64,000 nt of DNA from Nitrococcus mobilis (GTDB lineage: Bacteria > Pseudomonadota > Gammaproteobacteria > Nitrococcales > Nitrococcaceae). The stretch spans positions 1 through 64,000 of the forward strand of contig JAGFJL010000010.1 in assembly GCA_024102725.1 (NCBI GenBank), written 5' to 3'. Position numbers and translations under genes: made by a program. Shown here piece after piece: positions 34,974 to 44,493 of this stretch (its first letter is position 1; each line of letters opens with the position of its first letter). The notes beneath the pieces were generated by a model. That model saw only the letters and a program-made list of their open reading frames with translations, had not been told where the DNA came from and did not search any database.

Positions 34974-36125
34974 TCAGCGCTGTGCCCCGGGTGGCACAGC
35001 CACGCGCGGCTCGCTCCGAGTGATGCGCTCCACTGGTATCCGAACCTCAGCGCCGCGGGCCGCAAACTCCTCCCGGATATAACGAATCGGCACCTCCGGC
35101 GCCATCGGACCTCGGGTCCGCGGGCCGCGCAAACTCACCCCAAGCGCTTTCCAAGGGTGTAACAGGGTATCGGCTACCGCGCTTCCCTCGTAACCGCAAT
35201 GGGCCATGCAATTGTCGCATTTTGGATTTCGTCCGGTACCATAGCGCTCCCAGTCGGTCTCTTCCATGAGTTCCTTGAACGTAGGCGCATAGCCTTCGTC
35301 CGCTAGGAGGTAGCATGGTTTTTGCCAGCCGAAGACGTTGTAGGTGGGGTTGCTCCAAGGTGTGCACTCGTAGGTTTGATTGCCCGCCAAGAAATCCAGG
35401 AACAACGCGGAATGGCTCAGCGGCCAGCGCCGGCGACAGCCGCGACGGAAGACCTCACGAAACAGCTGCTTGCTCTGGCTGCGAGCTAGAAAAACATCAT
35501 GGCGCGGCGCGCGCTCGTAGCTATAGCCTGGGGAGACCGTGATACCCTCGACGCCGAGTTCGGTAACGAAGTCGAAGAAATCGGCGACCTCCGCCGGGTC
35601 TTCGCCCTGGAAAAGGGTACAGTTGATGTTGACCCGAAAATCCCGATCCCTCGCCTTGCGGATGGCGGCGACCGCCTTGTCGAACACCCCTTCCTGACAA
35701 ACCGATTCATCGTGCCGCTCGCGGTTGCCGTCCAAATGCACCGAGAACGTCAAATACGGCGAGGGTCGGTAGTCACCCAACTTCTTCGCCAACAAAATTG
35801 CGTTCGTGCAGAGATAGACGAACTTTTTGCGCGCGATGATCCCCTCGACGATGCGCGGCATTTCTTTGTGGATCAAGGGCTCACCCCCGGGAATGGAGAC
35901 TACGGGCGCATCGCACTCGTCCACCGCGCCGAGTGCCTGCTCGACACTCAAGCGCTTGCGCAGAATCTCGCTGGGATAGTCGATCTTGCCGCAACCAGCA
36001 CACGCCAAATTGCACTGGAACAACGGCTCGAGCATCAACACCAGCGGGTAACGCCGTTCGCCCTTGAGCCGCTTGGAGAGGATATAACGACCGATCCGGT
36101 ACTTCTGGATCAGCGGGATGCCCAT
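34974..36125 (-). CDS. hpnH: Hopanoid radical SAM enzyme HpnH (adenosyl hopane synthase)
   Basis: A 383-residue radical SAM enzyme. Cys-x3-Cys-x2-Cys appears in QCNLACAGCGKIDYP (about 37-51), and SIPGGEPLIHKE is the GGEP motif. The SPASM-like end has Cys in NPKCDNCMAHCGYEG. HpnH joins 5'-deoxyadenosine to diploptene, the first step to extended bacteriohopanepolyols. In one operon with ispH upstream and hpnB downstream. Confidence 0.95.
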   Translation of the reverse strand: MGIPLIQKYRIGRYILSKRLKGERRYPLVLMLEPLFQCNLACAGCGKIDYPSEILRKRLSVEQALGAVDECDAPVVSIPGGEPLIHKEMPRIVEGIIARKKFVYLCTNAILLAKKLGDYRPSPYLTFSVHLDGNRERHDESVCQEGVFDKAVAAIRKARDRDFRVNINCTLFQGEDPAEVADFFDFVTELGVEGITVSPGYSYERAPRHDVFLARSQSKQLFREVFRRGCRRRWPLSHSALFLDFLAGNQTYECTPWSNPTYNVFGWQKPCYLLADEGYAPTFKELMEETDWERYGTGRNPKCDNCMAHCGYEGSAVADTLLHPWKALGVSLRGPRTRGPMAPEVPIRYIREEFAARGAEVRIPVERITRSEPRVAVPPGAQR

Positions 36126-36190
36126 AATAAACTTCCTTCCCTAGATGCGGATAGGGGTAAGTTTAAGATTCAAATGCTCGCGCCGCTCGA

Positions 36191-37111
36191 TTAATCTAGC
36201 ATGGATGGTAACCGGAAGCGTGTCGCTTCCTTCACGCCATCGAGCTCGGCGACCGCCTCAACGCCAAACGCATGCAAGCGCTCGAGTACCTGCTGTACCA
36301 GCACTTCCGGGGCCGACGCCCCGGCGGTTATACCCACCCGGGTGCAGGCAGAAAACCACTCCGCCTCCAGATCATCCTCGGTCTGCACGAGGTAGGAACG
36401 AACCCCCAGCTGTTCGCCAACCTCGCGCAAGCGGTTGGAATTGGAGCTGTTGCGAGCACCGACCACAAGCAACACGTCGACTTGCACAGCCAGTTCACGC
36501 ACCGCGTTCTGGCGATTTTGAGTAGCGTAACAGATGTCGTTCAGACCGGGGCCTTGAATTTTAGGGAATCGGGCCTTGAGTGCCGCGACGACCTCACGGG
36601 TGTCATCGAGGCTCAAGGTCGTCTGAGTGACATAGGCAAGCGCTTGCGGGTCCTGAACTTGCAATGCATCGACTTCCTCCGGTGTAGCAAGCACGTGCAC
36701 CGGCCCCTCCACCCGACCGCGGGTACCCTGCACTTCGGGGTGCCCACCATGGCCTATGATGATAAGTTCATAGCCTGCGTCACGATAGCGCTGCGCCTGC
36801 CGATGGACTTTGGTCACCAGCGGACAGGTCGCATCGATAATCCGCAGGCCCCGCCCCCTGGCTCGCTGAGCTACGGCATTGGCGACCCCGTGAGCGCTGA
36901 ATATGATGACTGATTGCACAGGAACCTCCTCGGGGGACTCCACGAAGATTGCGCCGCGCTCGCTGAGATCCTGAACTACGTGCTGATTGTGCACGATCTC
37001 GTGCAGCACGTAGACCGGGGCGCCATGGATTGCCAAGGCACTTTCGACGATCTCGACGGCGCGAATCACGCCGGCGCAAAATCCACGGGGTTGAGCCAAT
37101 ATCACGTCCAT
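36191..37111 (-). CDS. ispH: 4-hydroxy-3-methylbut-2-enyl diphosphate reductase (IspH/LytB)
   Basis: 306 residues from ATG 37111, where the family opening [15 protein letters not shown] begins. The three iron-sulfur cysteines are in GFCAGV, DATCPLV and [19 protein letters not shown] and AGASAPE line the substrate pocket. It makes IPP and DMAPP in the last step of the MEP pathway, supplying the hopanoid genes beside it. The frame is open to 37165 but the added 18 residues have no family match. Confidence 0.95.
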   Translation of the reverse strand: MDVILAQPRGFCAGVIRAVEIVESALAIHGAPVYVLHEIVHNQHVVQDLSERGAIFVESPEEVPVQSVIIFSAHGVANAVAQRARGRGLRIIDATCPLVTKVHRQAQRYRDAGYELIIIGHGGHPEVQGTRGRVEGPVHVLATPEEVDALQVQDPQALAYVTQTTLSLDDTREVVAALKARFPKIQGPGLNDICYATQNRQNAVRELAVQVDVLLVVGARNSSNSNRLREVGEQLGVRSYLVQTEDDLEAEWFSACTRVGITAGASAPEVLVQQVLERLHAFGVEAVAELDGVKEATRFRLPSMLD

Positions 37112-37299
37112 TGCATATCCACGGCTCAGTATTGGGTCAGGCAGTTTGTCGGCAATTCGCCACACTCATAGCGGCAGGACTGTGGTAATTTTGCGTCCCA
37201 GCGACTCGTCCGCGCAACGAAGGCAACAAGGCCCAAACCAACAAGCCGTGCGCGTTGTGTCACGTTTAGCACTAGACCGCTTGATCATTCAAGCCTAAG

Positions 37300-37327
37300 T
37301 TGACGGATGAAGTCGATTTTCTATGTC
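37300..37327 (+). promoter_or_regulatory. Possible sigma-70 promoter for dxs
   Basis: TTGACG at 37300-37305 and TATGTC at 37322-37327 with a 16-base gap, about 135 bases before the dxs start. The -10 is a weak match. The 350-base ispH-dxs gap holds no gene that I recognise. Confidence 0.3.
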
Positions 37328-37461
37328 CCTGTAGTGCGGCTCGATTCGTGGCCGGTGGTATACGGCCGATTGGACTGGCGGTGGCTGTTCATCGCAACCG
37401 CAGTCACAATGGATGCTAAGAAACGACCAAGGTTAACCGCTGAGTATGGAAGGTGTTCGCT

Positions 37462-39411
37462 ATGGCGCGCTCCCTGCTGGAATCCGTGATGTATCCCGAG
37501 GACCTTCGGCAATTGCCCGAAGCGCAGTTACCGGTTCTCGCACGGGAGCTACGGGAATTTTTGCTGGAGACGGTTTCCGGTAACGGCGGTCACCTCGGTG
37601 CCGGACTCGGTGCCGTAGAGCTGACAATCGCGCTGCACTACGTATTCGAAACCCCGGAAGACCGGCTAGTGTGGGATGTTGGACATCAAGCTTATCCACA
37701 CAAGATTCTGACCGGTCGGCGGGAGCGGCTGCACACGATCCGCAAGCACGGCGGCCTAGCGCCTTTCCCGCACCGCGACGAAAGCCCGTATGACACGTTC
37801 GCCGTAGGTCATGCCGGTACCGCGATCGGCGCGGCACTCGGCATGGCCCTTGCTGCCGCGCGGCACAACTCACAACGGCGGGCCGTGGCGGTGATCGGCG
37901 ATGGGGGCATGACCTGCGGAATGGCCTATGAGGCCCTCAACCATGCAGGTGATCGGTATCCGGATCTACTGGTGATCCTCAACGACAACGAGATGTCCAT
38001 TTCGCGTAACGTCGGCGGTCTGACCAACTATCTTGCCCGCTGCGCCTCGAGCCGACAGTACACAGCCTTGCGCGAAGGCGGCAAACGTATCCTGCAAACG
38101 GTACCGCCGATGTGGGAGCTCGCCAAACGGGTCGAAACGCATACCAAGGGGTTGGTCGTGCCCGGCACACTGTTCGAGGAACTCGGCTTTCGTTACTTTG
38201 GGCCGATCGACGGCCACCATCTGCCAACGTTGATCCACACGCTGCGCAATCTGCGCTTTCAGCAGGGGCCGCGGCTGCTGCACGTGGTGACTCGCAAAGG
38301 CAAAGGCTACCCACCGGCAGAGGCCGATCAGGTCCAATACCACGGTGTCTCGCCGTTCGACCCCAAGGTTGGAATACGCAAGTCGAGCGCACCGCCCTCA
38401 AGCCCTACCTACAGCCAAATATTTGGCGATTGGCTCTGCGAGATGGCGCTCCGTGATCAGCGCTTGGTGGCCATCACCCCGGCGATGCGCGAAGGCTCAG
38501 GGTTGGTGCGTTTTTCCGAACGCTTTCCGGAGCGTTACTTCGATACCGCCATAGCCGAGCAACACAGCGTAACGCTTGCCGCCGGCATGGCCGCTGATGG
38601 CCTGAAGCCCGTGGTGGCTATTTATTCCACCTTCTTGCAACGGGCCTATGATCAGCTCATCCACGATGTGGCTCTGCAGAATCTCCCGGTACTCTTTGCA
38701 GTGGACCGCGCCGGTGCGGTAGGCGCCGATGGCGCGACCCACCAAGGCGCCTTCGATCTGAGTTTCATGCGCTGCGTGCCGAACATGGTCATTATGGCGC
38801 CGGCAGACGAACACGAGTGTCGCCAGATGCTTTATACCGGTTTCCTGCTCGACGGACCGGCGGCCGTGCGCTACCCACGCGGCAAAGGGCCAGGAGTGGC
38901 GGTCGACCCGGAGATGCGCGCGCTGCCGATCGGCAAGGCGCAAATACGCCAGTCGGGTTCGGGTATTGCCATCCTCGCCTTCGGCACTCTCCTATCGGCG
39001 TGTCTACAGGTAGGCGAGCGCTTGGGGGCAACCGTGGTCAATATGCGTTTCGTAAAGCCGTTGGATACGAAACTGCTCATCGAGCTCGCCGCCAGTCACG
39101 GGCTCATCGTGACCGTCGAGGATAATGCCGTCGCCGGCGGCGCGGGCAGTGCCGTCGGCGAAGCTTTGTCCAAAGAAGGCATCAGCATCCCGCTGCTGCA
39201 GATCGGGCTACCCGATCGCTTTATCGAACATGGTAGCCAGGAAGAGCAATTAGCAGATATCGGACTCGATGTCGACGGAATCCTGGCCACACTGCAAAAC
39301 GATAGCCGAGCACAGCACATACTCGGCACACGGTCCCGCCGCAAACACCGGCTACACGGTCCGGCAAAGATCAGCCCAGACACCCAAAATCAACCGGCGG
39401 CCAAGCCGTAA
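37462..39411 (+). CDS. dxs: 1-deoxy-D-xylulose-5-phosphate synthase
   Basis: A 649-residue thiamine-diphosphate enzyme that makes DXP from pyruvate and glyceraldehyde 3-phosphate, the entry to the MEP pathway. It shows [17 protein letters not shown], the cofactor motif [19 protein letters not shown] ... NDNEMSIS, and [14 protein letters not shown] and [18 protein letters not shown] in the transketolase domain. Odd point: the usual GHSSTSIS block reads [14 protein letters not shown] stands 7 bases before ATG 37462; a GTG at 37453 is also in frame. Divergent from ispH, convergent with hpnG. Confidence 0.94.
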   Translation: MARSLLESVMYPEDLRQLPEAQLPVLARELREFLLETVSGNGGHLGAGLGAVELTIALHYVFETPEDRLVWDVGHQAYPHKILTGRRERLHTIRKHGGLAPFPHRDESPYDTFAVGHAGTAIGAALGMALAAARHNSQRRAVAVIGDGGMTCGMAYEALNHAGDRYPDLLVILNDNEMSISRNVGGLTNYLARCASSRQYTALREGGKRILQTVPPMWELAKRVETHTKGLVVPGTLFEELGFRYFGPIDGHHLPTLIHTLRNLRFQQGPRLLHVVTRKGKGYPPAEADQVQYHGVSPFDPKVGIRKSSAPPSSPTYSQIFGDWLCEMALRDQRLVAITPAMREGSGLVRFSERFPERYFDTAIAEQHSVTLAAGMAADGLKPVVAIYSTFLQRAYDQLIHDVALQNLPVLFAVDRAGAVGADGATHQGAFDLSFMRCVPNMVIMAPADEHECRQMLYTGFLLDGPAAVRYPRGKGPGVAVDPEMRALPIGKAQIRQSGSGIAILAFGTLLSACLQVGERLGATVVNMRFVKPLDTKLLIELAASHGLIVTVEDNAVAGGAGSAVGEALSKEGISIPLLQIGLPDRFIEHGSQEEQLADIGLDVDGILATLQNDSRAQHILGTRSRRKHRLHGPAKISPDTQNQPAAKP

Positions 39412-39480
39412 GAGAATCTCGCCGCTGATCGAGGATGCAAAAAAAGCAGCGACAATGATCAGGAGGCCATGGGGCAGATT

Positions 39481-40227
39481 TCAAGGGGGTAAAGAGAGAT
39501 TGCCCTCAGCGGCAGCCGAGGGCCAAACACCATGATCCGTCACCATTGGCGCAATCCGCCGCAAGGTCGAAGTGGCGATCCGAACATTCCAAGCGAGTTC
39601 AAACAATGGCCAAAGTATGCTCGGCCGGCGAATCAGGAGTCTGGTCAGGCGAGATAGATGCACTCCACCATCACGAGCCACGAGCTCGGCAAGCGCCGGG
39701 GGCAGCGCCATGTCAGCCGGGTCCACAACCACCCGCAGCACCAATAACGGCAATCGATGCCGATTTGCCACGCAAGCGATGGCACCGCTTTCCATATCTA
39801 CGGCGACCGCCGCATAACGGTGCCGCAATACGGTCTTGGCCGCGGAGGTTGTAACAAGGTTGTCGCTCGCAAGCAACAATGCTTCGCGCACCGCCACCCG
39901 TCTTGGGAGGGCTGAGAGGAAGCGTTGCCGCCAACCTTTGTCGGTGGCATATCCAGTACCACGAGCAACCACCACTCGATCGGCGACGATCAGCGTGCCG
40001 GGGGCAATCCCCGGATCCAGTCCACCCGCCAATCCCCAACTGACCAGTTCCGTAGCGCCTCGCGCTACCAATTGCTCGGCCATGCGCTGTGCGCCTATGG
40101 CGCCGGGGCCGGACAAGCCCAGCATAGCCTCGCCGGGCAGCGCATTCCGCCACCCAAACAAACCGCGGCGCCCCGGCAGGCAGCGGGCTTCGACCGCCAG
40201 GGCGCTCACTATGCCGATTCGGCTCAT
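39481..40227 (-). CDS. hpnG: Hopanoid-associated nucleosidase/phosphorylase HpnG
   Basis: 248 residues, of the purine nucleoside phosphorylase/MTAN superfamily. SRIGIVSALAVEARCL begins the domain, GLAGGLDPGIAPGTLIVAD (about 65-83) and the ribose-binding Glu in AVDMESGAIACVA (about 142-154) are conserved. HpnG removes adenine from adenosyl hopane to give ribosylhopane. Its ATG overlaps the shc stop as ATGA, so it is translated after shc. Confidence 0.92.
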   Translation of the reverse strand: MSRIGIVSALAVEARCLPGRRGLFGWRNALPGEAMLGLSGPGAIGAQRMAEQLVARGATELVSWGLAGGLDPGIAPGTLIVADRVVVARGTGYATDKGWRQRFLSALPRRVAVREALLLASDNLVTTSAAKTVLRHRYAAVAVDMESGAIACVANRHRLPLLVLRVVVDPADMALPPALAELVARDGGVHLSRLTRLLIRRPSILWPLFELAWNVRIATSTLRRIAPMVTDHGVWPSAAAEGNLSLPP

Positions 40228-42191
40228 GCATCATTGTCCAAAACACAGTTTCGGTAACGGGCCAGCGCCATTAGCGGGAAATACGCATCATAGCCATGAT
40301 ATTTGAGATAAAAGACCCGCGGAAATCCCGGCGCTGTAAACCAAGGGCAGCGCCAGAGCCCGTCGGGGCGCTGATGGCGCAGCAGATATTCCACTCCCCG
40401 CCATACTTCGGGCGAGTGGCACTCCCCGGCGGCAATGAGCGCAAGCACCGCCCATGCCGTCTGAAACGGCGTGCTCTCGTCGGCTTGCTTGCCCCGGCTC
40501 CGGTGGTCCAGATAGGTATCGTTGCTCTCTCCCCAACCGCCGTCATCCCGCTGCATACTCTTCAGCCAAGTCACGGCCTTGCGCACCCAGGGCGCAGCAA
40601 AATCGCAGCCAAGTTGCTCGAGTGCAGTCAGAACTGACCACGTGCCGTAGATATAGTTGGTACCCCAGCGCCCATACCAGCAACCCTCGGCTTCCTGCTC
40701 GCGACGCAGAAACGCAATAGCGCGATCCAAGGCACTGCGATTGTGCAGTTGCCCATCCAAACTACCGAGCAATGCCACTACACGGGCGGTCACATCGCTC
40801 GTCGGCGGGTCAAGCAACGCCCCGTGGTCGGCGAAGGGAATTTCGTTGAGATAATACCGCGTATTGTCGGAATCGAATGCTGCAAAGCCGCCGTTGGCCG
40901 ATTGCATGCCGAGCAGCCAAGCCGTCGCCCGGCGGATGGACTCGCCATAGCGCTCGGGGTCCGAGGCACGCTGCATAGCCCAGGCCACGATGGCGGTGTC
41001 ATCCAGATCCGGGTAATGGTCGTTGCGAAACTGAAACGGCCATCCTCCACCCGGAAGGCTCGGGTGCTGCTCGGACCAGTCTCCCGGCGTGTCCAACAGC
41101 TGACGGGCCTGCAACCAATCCAGAGCGCGGCGGACCGGCGCGCAACTGCTGCCACGGTCGGCTTCCTGCAGGGCGAGACAAGCCAGCGCGGTATCCCAAA
41201 TCGGGGATAAACAGGGCTGGCAGTAGGCTCGATCGGCTTGTTCGACTACCAGATCGCGCAGCCCCTTGCGAACCTGCCGCCGAAGGGGATGATCGGCTGC
41301 ATACCCCAGCAGCTCGAGTGCCTCGTAAGAGTTGACCATCGCCGGAAAAATAGCACCTAAGCCGTGCTCACCGTTGAGACGCGCGATAAACCACTCGGCG
41401 GCCCGGCGTAAGGCCTTGGCACGCACCGACCGGGGAATGAGCGGCTCGATACGCCGCCCCAGCGTATCGAGGACAATGAACAAGCGGTTAAGGCGGGAGC
41501 GTGCCTTGAAATAACCGGTCTCAAGCTGCGGATCGGTAACGAAGAGCTCGCCGATATGTATCGCGCGCGGATTGCGCGCACGCGGCTTGTACGCGGCCAG
41601 GATGAACAAAGGCACCATAACCGTACGCGACCAATAGGAGACCTTGCTCAGATGGAACGGAAACCAACGGGGCAAAAGCAGGATCTCCGGCGGCATGAAT
41701 GGCACGCCGCGCCAGGGAATTTCACCAAAAAGGGCCAGCGCGATGTGCGTGAAGACATTGGCGTTGACCGCGCCACCGCGCTCAAGAACAGCCTTGCGTG
41801 CGCGGCGCATATGCGCCGCATCGGGATCGTCTCCGGCCAGCTTCAAGGCGAAATACGCCTTGACCGAGCAGCTGATGTCCATAGCACCGCCGTAGTAGAG
41901 CGGCCAACCGCCCTCCTTGAGCTGATGTTCACGGATATAGCGCGCCAGCTTCAGCTCCAGAGCCGCCTCGATTTCTCCGGTGTAATGCATCATCATGATG
42001 TACTCGGCCGGAATGGTGCAGTCGGCTTCGAGCTCAAAGCACCAGTAACCGTCCGGGTGCAGACGGGCCAACAAGGCCGCGCGCGCCGCAAGGATCGCGG
42101 CCTCGATCGCTTGCGTGTCAAGATCCCATGGATAGGCGACACCACCGATCCCGGCTGAAATCAGCTCGGGCTGTTGCTCCATTGATCTCAT
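40224..42191 (-). CDS. shc: Squalene-hopene cyclase
   Basis: 655 residues, the normal size. The catalytic DxDD motif is YPDLDDTAIV, and several QW repeats appear (e.g. DGGWGESNDTYLD, QRPDGLWRCPWF, QSANGGFAAFD). The enzyme sits on the inner membrane and turns squalene into hopene and diplopterol. ATG 42191 has TTTGGAG 7 bases upstream and is preferred to the longer frame to 42296, which overlaps the squalene synthase gene. hpnG overlaps its 3' end. Confidence 0.96.
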   Translation of the reverse strand: MRSMEQQPELISAGIGGVAYPWDLDTQAIEAAILAARAALLARLHPDGYWCFELEADCTIPAEYIMMMHYTGEIEAALELKLARYIREHQLKEGGWPLYYGGAMDISCSVKAYFALKLAGDDPDAAHMRRARKAVLERGGAVNANVFTHIALALFGEIPWRGVPFMPPEILLLPRWFPFHLSKVSYWSRTVMVPLFILAAYKPRARNPRAIHIGELFVTDPQLETGYFKARSRLNRLFIVLDTLGRRIEPLIPRSVRAKALRRAAEWFIARLNGEHGLGAIFPAMVNSYEALELLGYAADHPLRRQVRKGLRDLVVEQADRAYCQPCLSPIWDTALACLALQEADRGSSCAPVRRALDWLQARQLLDTPGDWSEQHPSLPGGGWPFQFRNDHYPDLDDTAIVAWAMQRASDPERYGESIRRATAWLLGMQSANGGFAAFDSDNTRYYLNEIPFADHGALLDPPTSDVTARVVALLGSLDGQLHNRSALDRAIAFLRREQEAEGCWYGRWGTNYIYGTWSVLTALEQLGCDFAAPWVRKAVTWLKSMQRDDGGWGESNDTYLDHRSRGKQADESTPFQTAWAVLALIAAGECHSPEVWRGVEYLLRHQRPDGLWRCPWFTAPGFPRVFYLKYHGYDAYFPLMALARYRNCVLDNDA

Positions 42192-42252
42192 ACAGTTCTC
42201 CAAACTATAGACACGCCGGAGCCAGGCGCAGGCGATCATGGGAAAGAGCAGG

Positions 42253-43338
42253 TCACACCCTGACCTGCCTATGTTCCACCCTCGTGCAGTCCACACTGCG
42301 TAATGGTAATCCGCGGGCCGCCCAGTCGAAGAGGCACCGCAGCATGGTATCCCGCCCGGCCGCCAAGCCGAAGCTCAGCACCGTTGTGCGAACGGTGCGC
42401 CGCGAGATCTTCACCTCACTGCCCGAACGATAAGCGGGATTGGCATTCAGCCGCTGCAGGGTAAGCGCCGCCATCGCCAGCGCCCACAGACAGAACCGCC
42501 GTATGCCAATCTCGCCCGGGGGAAGCAACTGCACGTAAGTCAATGCGTTGCGAAGATGGCCATGAGCCCGCGCCACCAACTCTCGAATCCCGGCACCGAA
42601 GGCCGGATCATAATGCGCCTCGCTCAAATCACGCAGCTCGAATCCAAACTGCTGGAATACATCGCGGGGCAGCCAACACGCACCCCGCCGACGATCCTCC
42701 CATACATCCTTGAGTATGTTGGTCATCTGCAGGCCCGCCCCGAACGAGACGCTCAGGGCATACAACCGCTCTCGTTGACGGGCAATGTCGATGGAATATT
42801 GGCAAAACAAATCTGTCAGCATCTCTCCGACTACGCCAGCAACGTAATAGCAGTAACGCTCGAACTCGGATATGTCATCGAGTCCGCCCTGCCGTCGATT
42901 ACGCTGGAACCAAGGCATGCCTTCGCACATGATCCGCACACATCGCTCCAGGGCAGCCCGCTCCCCCATAGGCAGCGAATGGGTGATCGCGATCACTCCG
43001 GGCAGTTGCCGGATGAGCTCGCGCTCATCGGCCAACGTCGTCTCCGATAGCAACGGGTAGAGATCGGCCGCGAAACGGTTGGGCGATTCGTCATCCCCCG
43101 CAACGATAGCGTGGAAGCGGTCGTGAAAAGTCTGCTTCTGCCGGGCACTCAAGGCGGGTTCGTCCTCGATCGTATCCGCAATCCGGCATAGCAGATAAGC
43201 ATTGGTGACCGAGGTTCGAAGCGGTTCGGGAAGTTGCGGAATGGTAAGAGCAAACGTGCGCGAGACACCCGGCAGCAGCTGCTGCTGAGCAACTGCGGAG
43301 CCCCCATCCCGCGGATGTTGCTGGTCGCTGGCTTGCAT
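42253..43338 (-). CDS. sqs: Squalene synthase (one-enzyme Sqs type)
   Basis: 361 residues from ATG 43338 (AAAGG upstream). Two Asp-rich motifs are seen: RIADTIEDEP (about 48-57) and NILKDVWEDRRRG (about 205-217). The opening GVSRTFALTIPQLP and CRIADTIED match single squalene/phytoene synthases of the bacterial Sqs group, as in Methylococcus, rather than HpnC or HpnD. It condenses two farnesyl diphosphates via presqualene diphosphate, then reduces to squalene. No hpnC, hpnD or hpnE is in this cluster. shc begins 61 bases downstream. Confidence 0.88.
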   Translation of the reverse strand: MQASDQQHPRDGGSAVAQQQLLPGVSRTFALTIPQLPEPLRTSVTNAYLLCRIADTIEDEPALSARQKQTFHDRFHAIVAGDDESPNRFAADLYPLLSETTLADERELIRQLPGVIAITHSLPMGERAALERCVRIMCEGMPWFQRNRRQGGLDDISEFERYCYYVAGVVGEMLTDLFCQYSIDIARQRERLYALSVSFGAGLQMTNILKDVWEDRRRGACWLPRDVFQQFGFELRDLSEAHYDPAFGAGIRELVARAHGHLRNALTYVQLLPPGEIGIRRFCLWALAMAALTLQRLNANPAYRSGSEVKISRRTVRTTVLSFGLAAGRDTMLRCLFDWAARGLPLRSVDCTRVEHRQVRV

Positions 43339-43703
43339 ATCGGGCCTTTTTTCACTCCATGATACTGCAGAGCAGGCGGGCGACGAAAAGTTCGGCGCGT
43401 TTGTTCGCCTGCCGTGTCCTAGAATCCGCCCACCACTATTGGTCGAGCACCCCGTTCGTGGATTACCCAAATTATCTTATCCAACCCCGAGCCAGCCGTA
43501 AGGAGTGTAAGCTGCGCGCCGGGCGCTGGCAAATGAGCCACCCCGGTCGGGGCGGCGGATCGACCCGGCTACGCTCTATCTCGTATAGTTCACCCAGGCG
43601 CTCGAAGCTGCTGGGGCGACAAGCCCAGGACTCTCTCTGGCTACCAGCTTCGCATGACCGCTTTCCCGATGGCCCTGCTCCATTGCTTTATGGATGCACG
43701 TCA
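43339..43703. other. Divergent intergenic region of sqs and the J-domain gene
   Basis: 365 bases; an open frame runs through it on the plus strand to the J-domain protein but its composition is unlike a protein. Promoters for both genes should lie here. CTCGTATAGTT at about 43580 looks like a -10, without a clear -35. Confidence 0.4.
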
Positions 43704-44420
43704 ATGGCTCAACTGCTCCTGCTCACCGCCGTCATCGCCACCTTCGTCCTCTGGCTCTCCACCAAGGCACGCACGGCGCTGCGACGGCGTTTACCACGGC
43801 TATTGGGCTACACTGGCCTGGGCTTGTTCGCCCTGCTGGTTGCGACCGGGCGCCTGCACTGGATATTCGGGCTCATCCTCGGCGCCGCTTTGCTGGGGCG
43901 TCGACTACTCGTTAAAGTGAATAATCCGGCTAAAGGCGCGCGCCCCCAGACGGAAGGCCATTGTTACCTGCAGGCGAAAAATTTAGCGATTACAATCGAT
44001 CCGCATAGCGGGTGCATCGACGGCACAATCCTCGACGGCCGTCTGCAGGGCCGCCGGCTGAGCGGGTTTGCGCTGAGTGAACTGCGGGTATTGCATAACT
44101 CTTATCTAGCACTCGATGAGGAAGCGGCAGCGCTTTTGGCCGCCTACCTCGATCAAGCCCATATGGGCTGGCGGACTAATGGCGCCGGCCAAAGCGCTGA
44201 GAACCCAAGCTACGGTCCCGGCGGCGGTCGAGCCTTGTCGGATAGCCAGGCGTACGCCATGCTCGGGCTTGCGAATGGTGCCGACCGGGCCCAAATTGTG
44301 GCGGCCCATCGGCGGCTGATACAACGGCTGCACCCGGACCGTGGCGGATCCGGTTATCTCGCTGCGCGCCTCAATGCGGCTAAAGCGCAGCTGTTACGCA
44401 CACAGCGGCCGAGCACATAA
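43704..44420 (+). CDS. Membrane-anchored J-domain protein
   Basis: 238 residues from ATG 43704. Two hydrophobic helices open it (LLLLTAVIATFVLWL and YTGLGLFALLVA, with GLILGAALLG next), then a cytoplasmic part and a J-domain at about 188-238: ALSDSQAYAMLGL ... HRRLIQRLHPDRGGSG, with the essential HPD. Plan resembles the Tim14/DnaJC19 type. It should stimulate DnaK at the inner membrane; client unknown. The start is a guess, because the frame is open to 43359; only weak ribosome sites exist. Confidence 0.78.
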   Translation: MAQLLLLTAVIATFVLWLSTKARTALRRRLPRLLGYTGLGLFALLVATGRLHWIFGLILGAALLGRRLLVKVNNPAKGARPQTEGHCYLQAKNLAITIDPHSGCIDGTILDGRLQGRRLSGFALSELRVLHNSYLALDEEAAALLAAYLDQAHMGWRTNGAGQSAENPSYGPGGGRALSDSQAYAMLGLANGADRAQIVAAHRRLIQRLHPDRGGSGYLAARLNAAKAQLLRTQRPST

Positions 44421-44493
44421 TCGAATCGCCGCCCTCTCGGTAGTGCACTATGCACTACACTAACACCCTTAAGCTTTAAGGGGGGAGGCCGCA

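Noticed and set aside
42253-43338. hpnD or hpnC
   Set aside because: The Asp-rich motifs and opening match a single-enzyme squalene synthase better; the typical HpnC/HpnD openings are absent.
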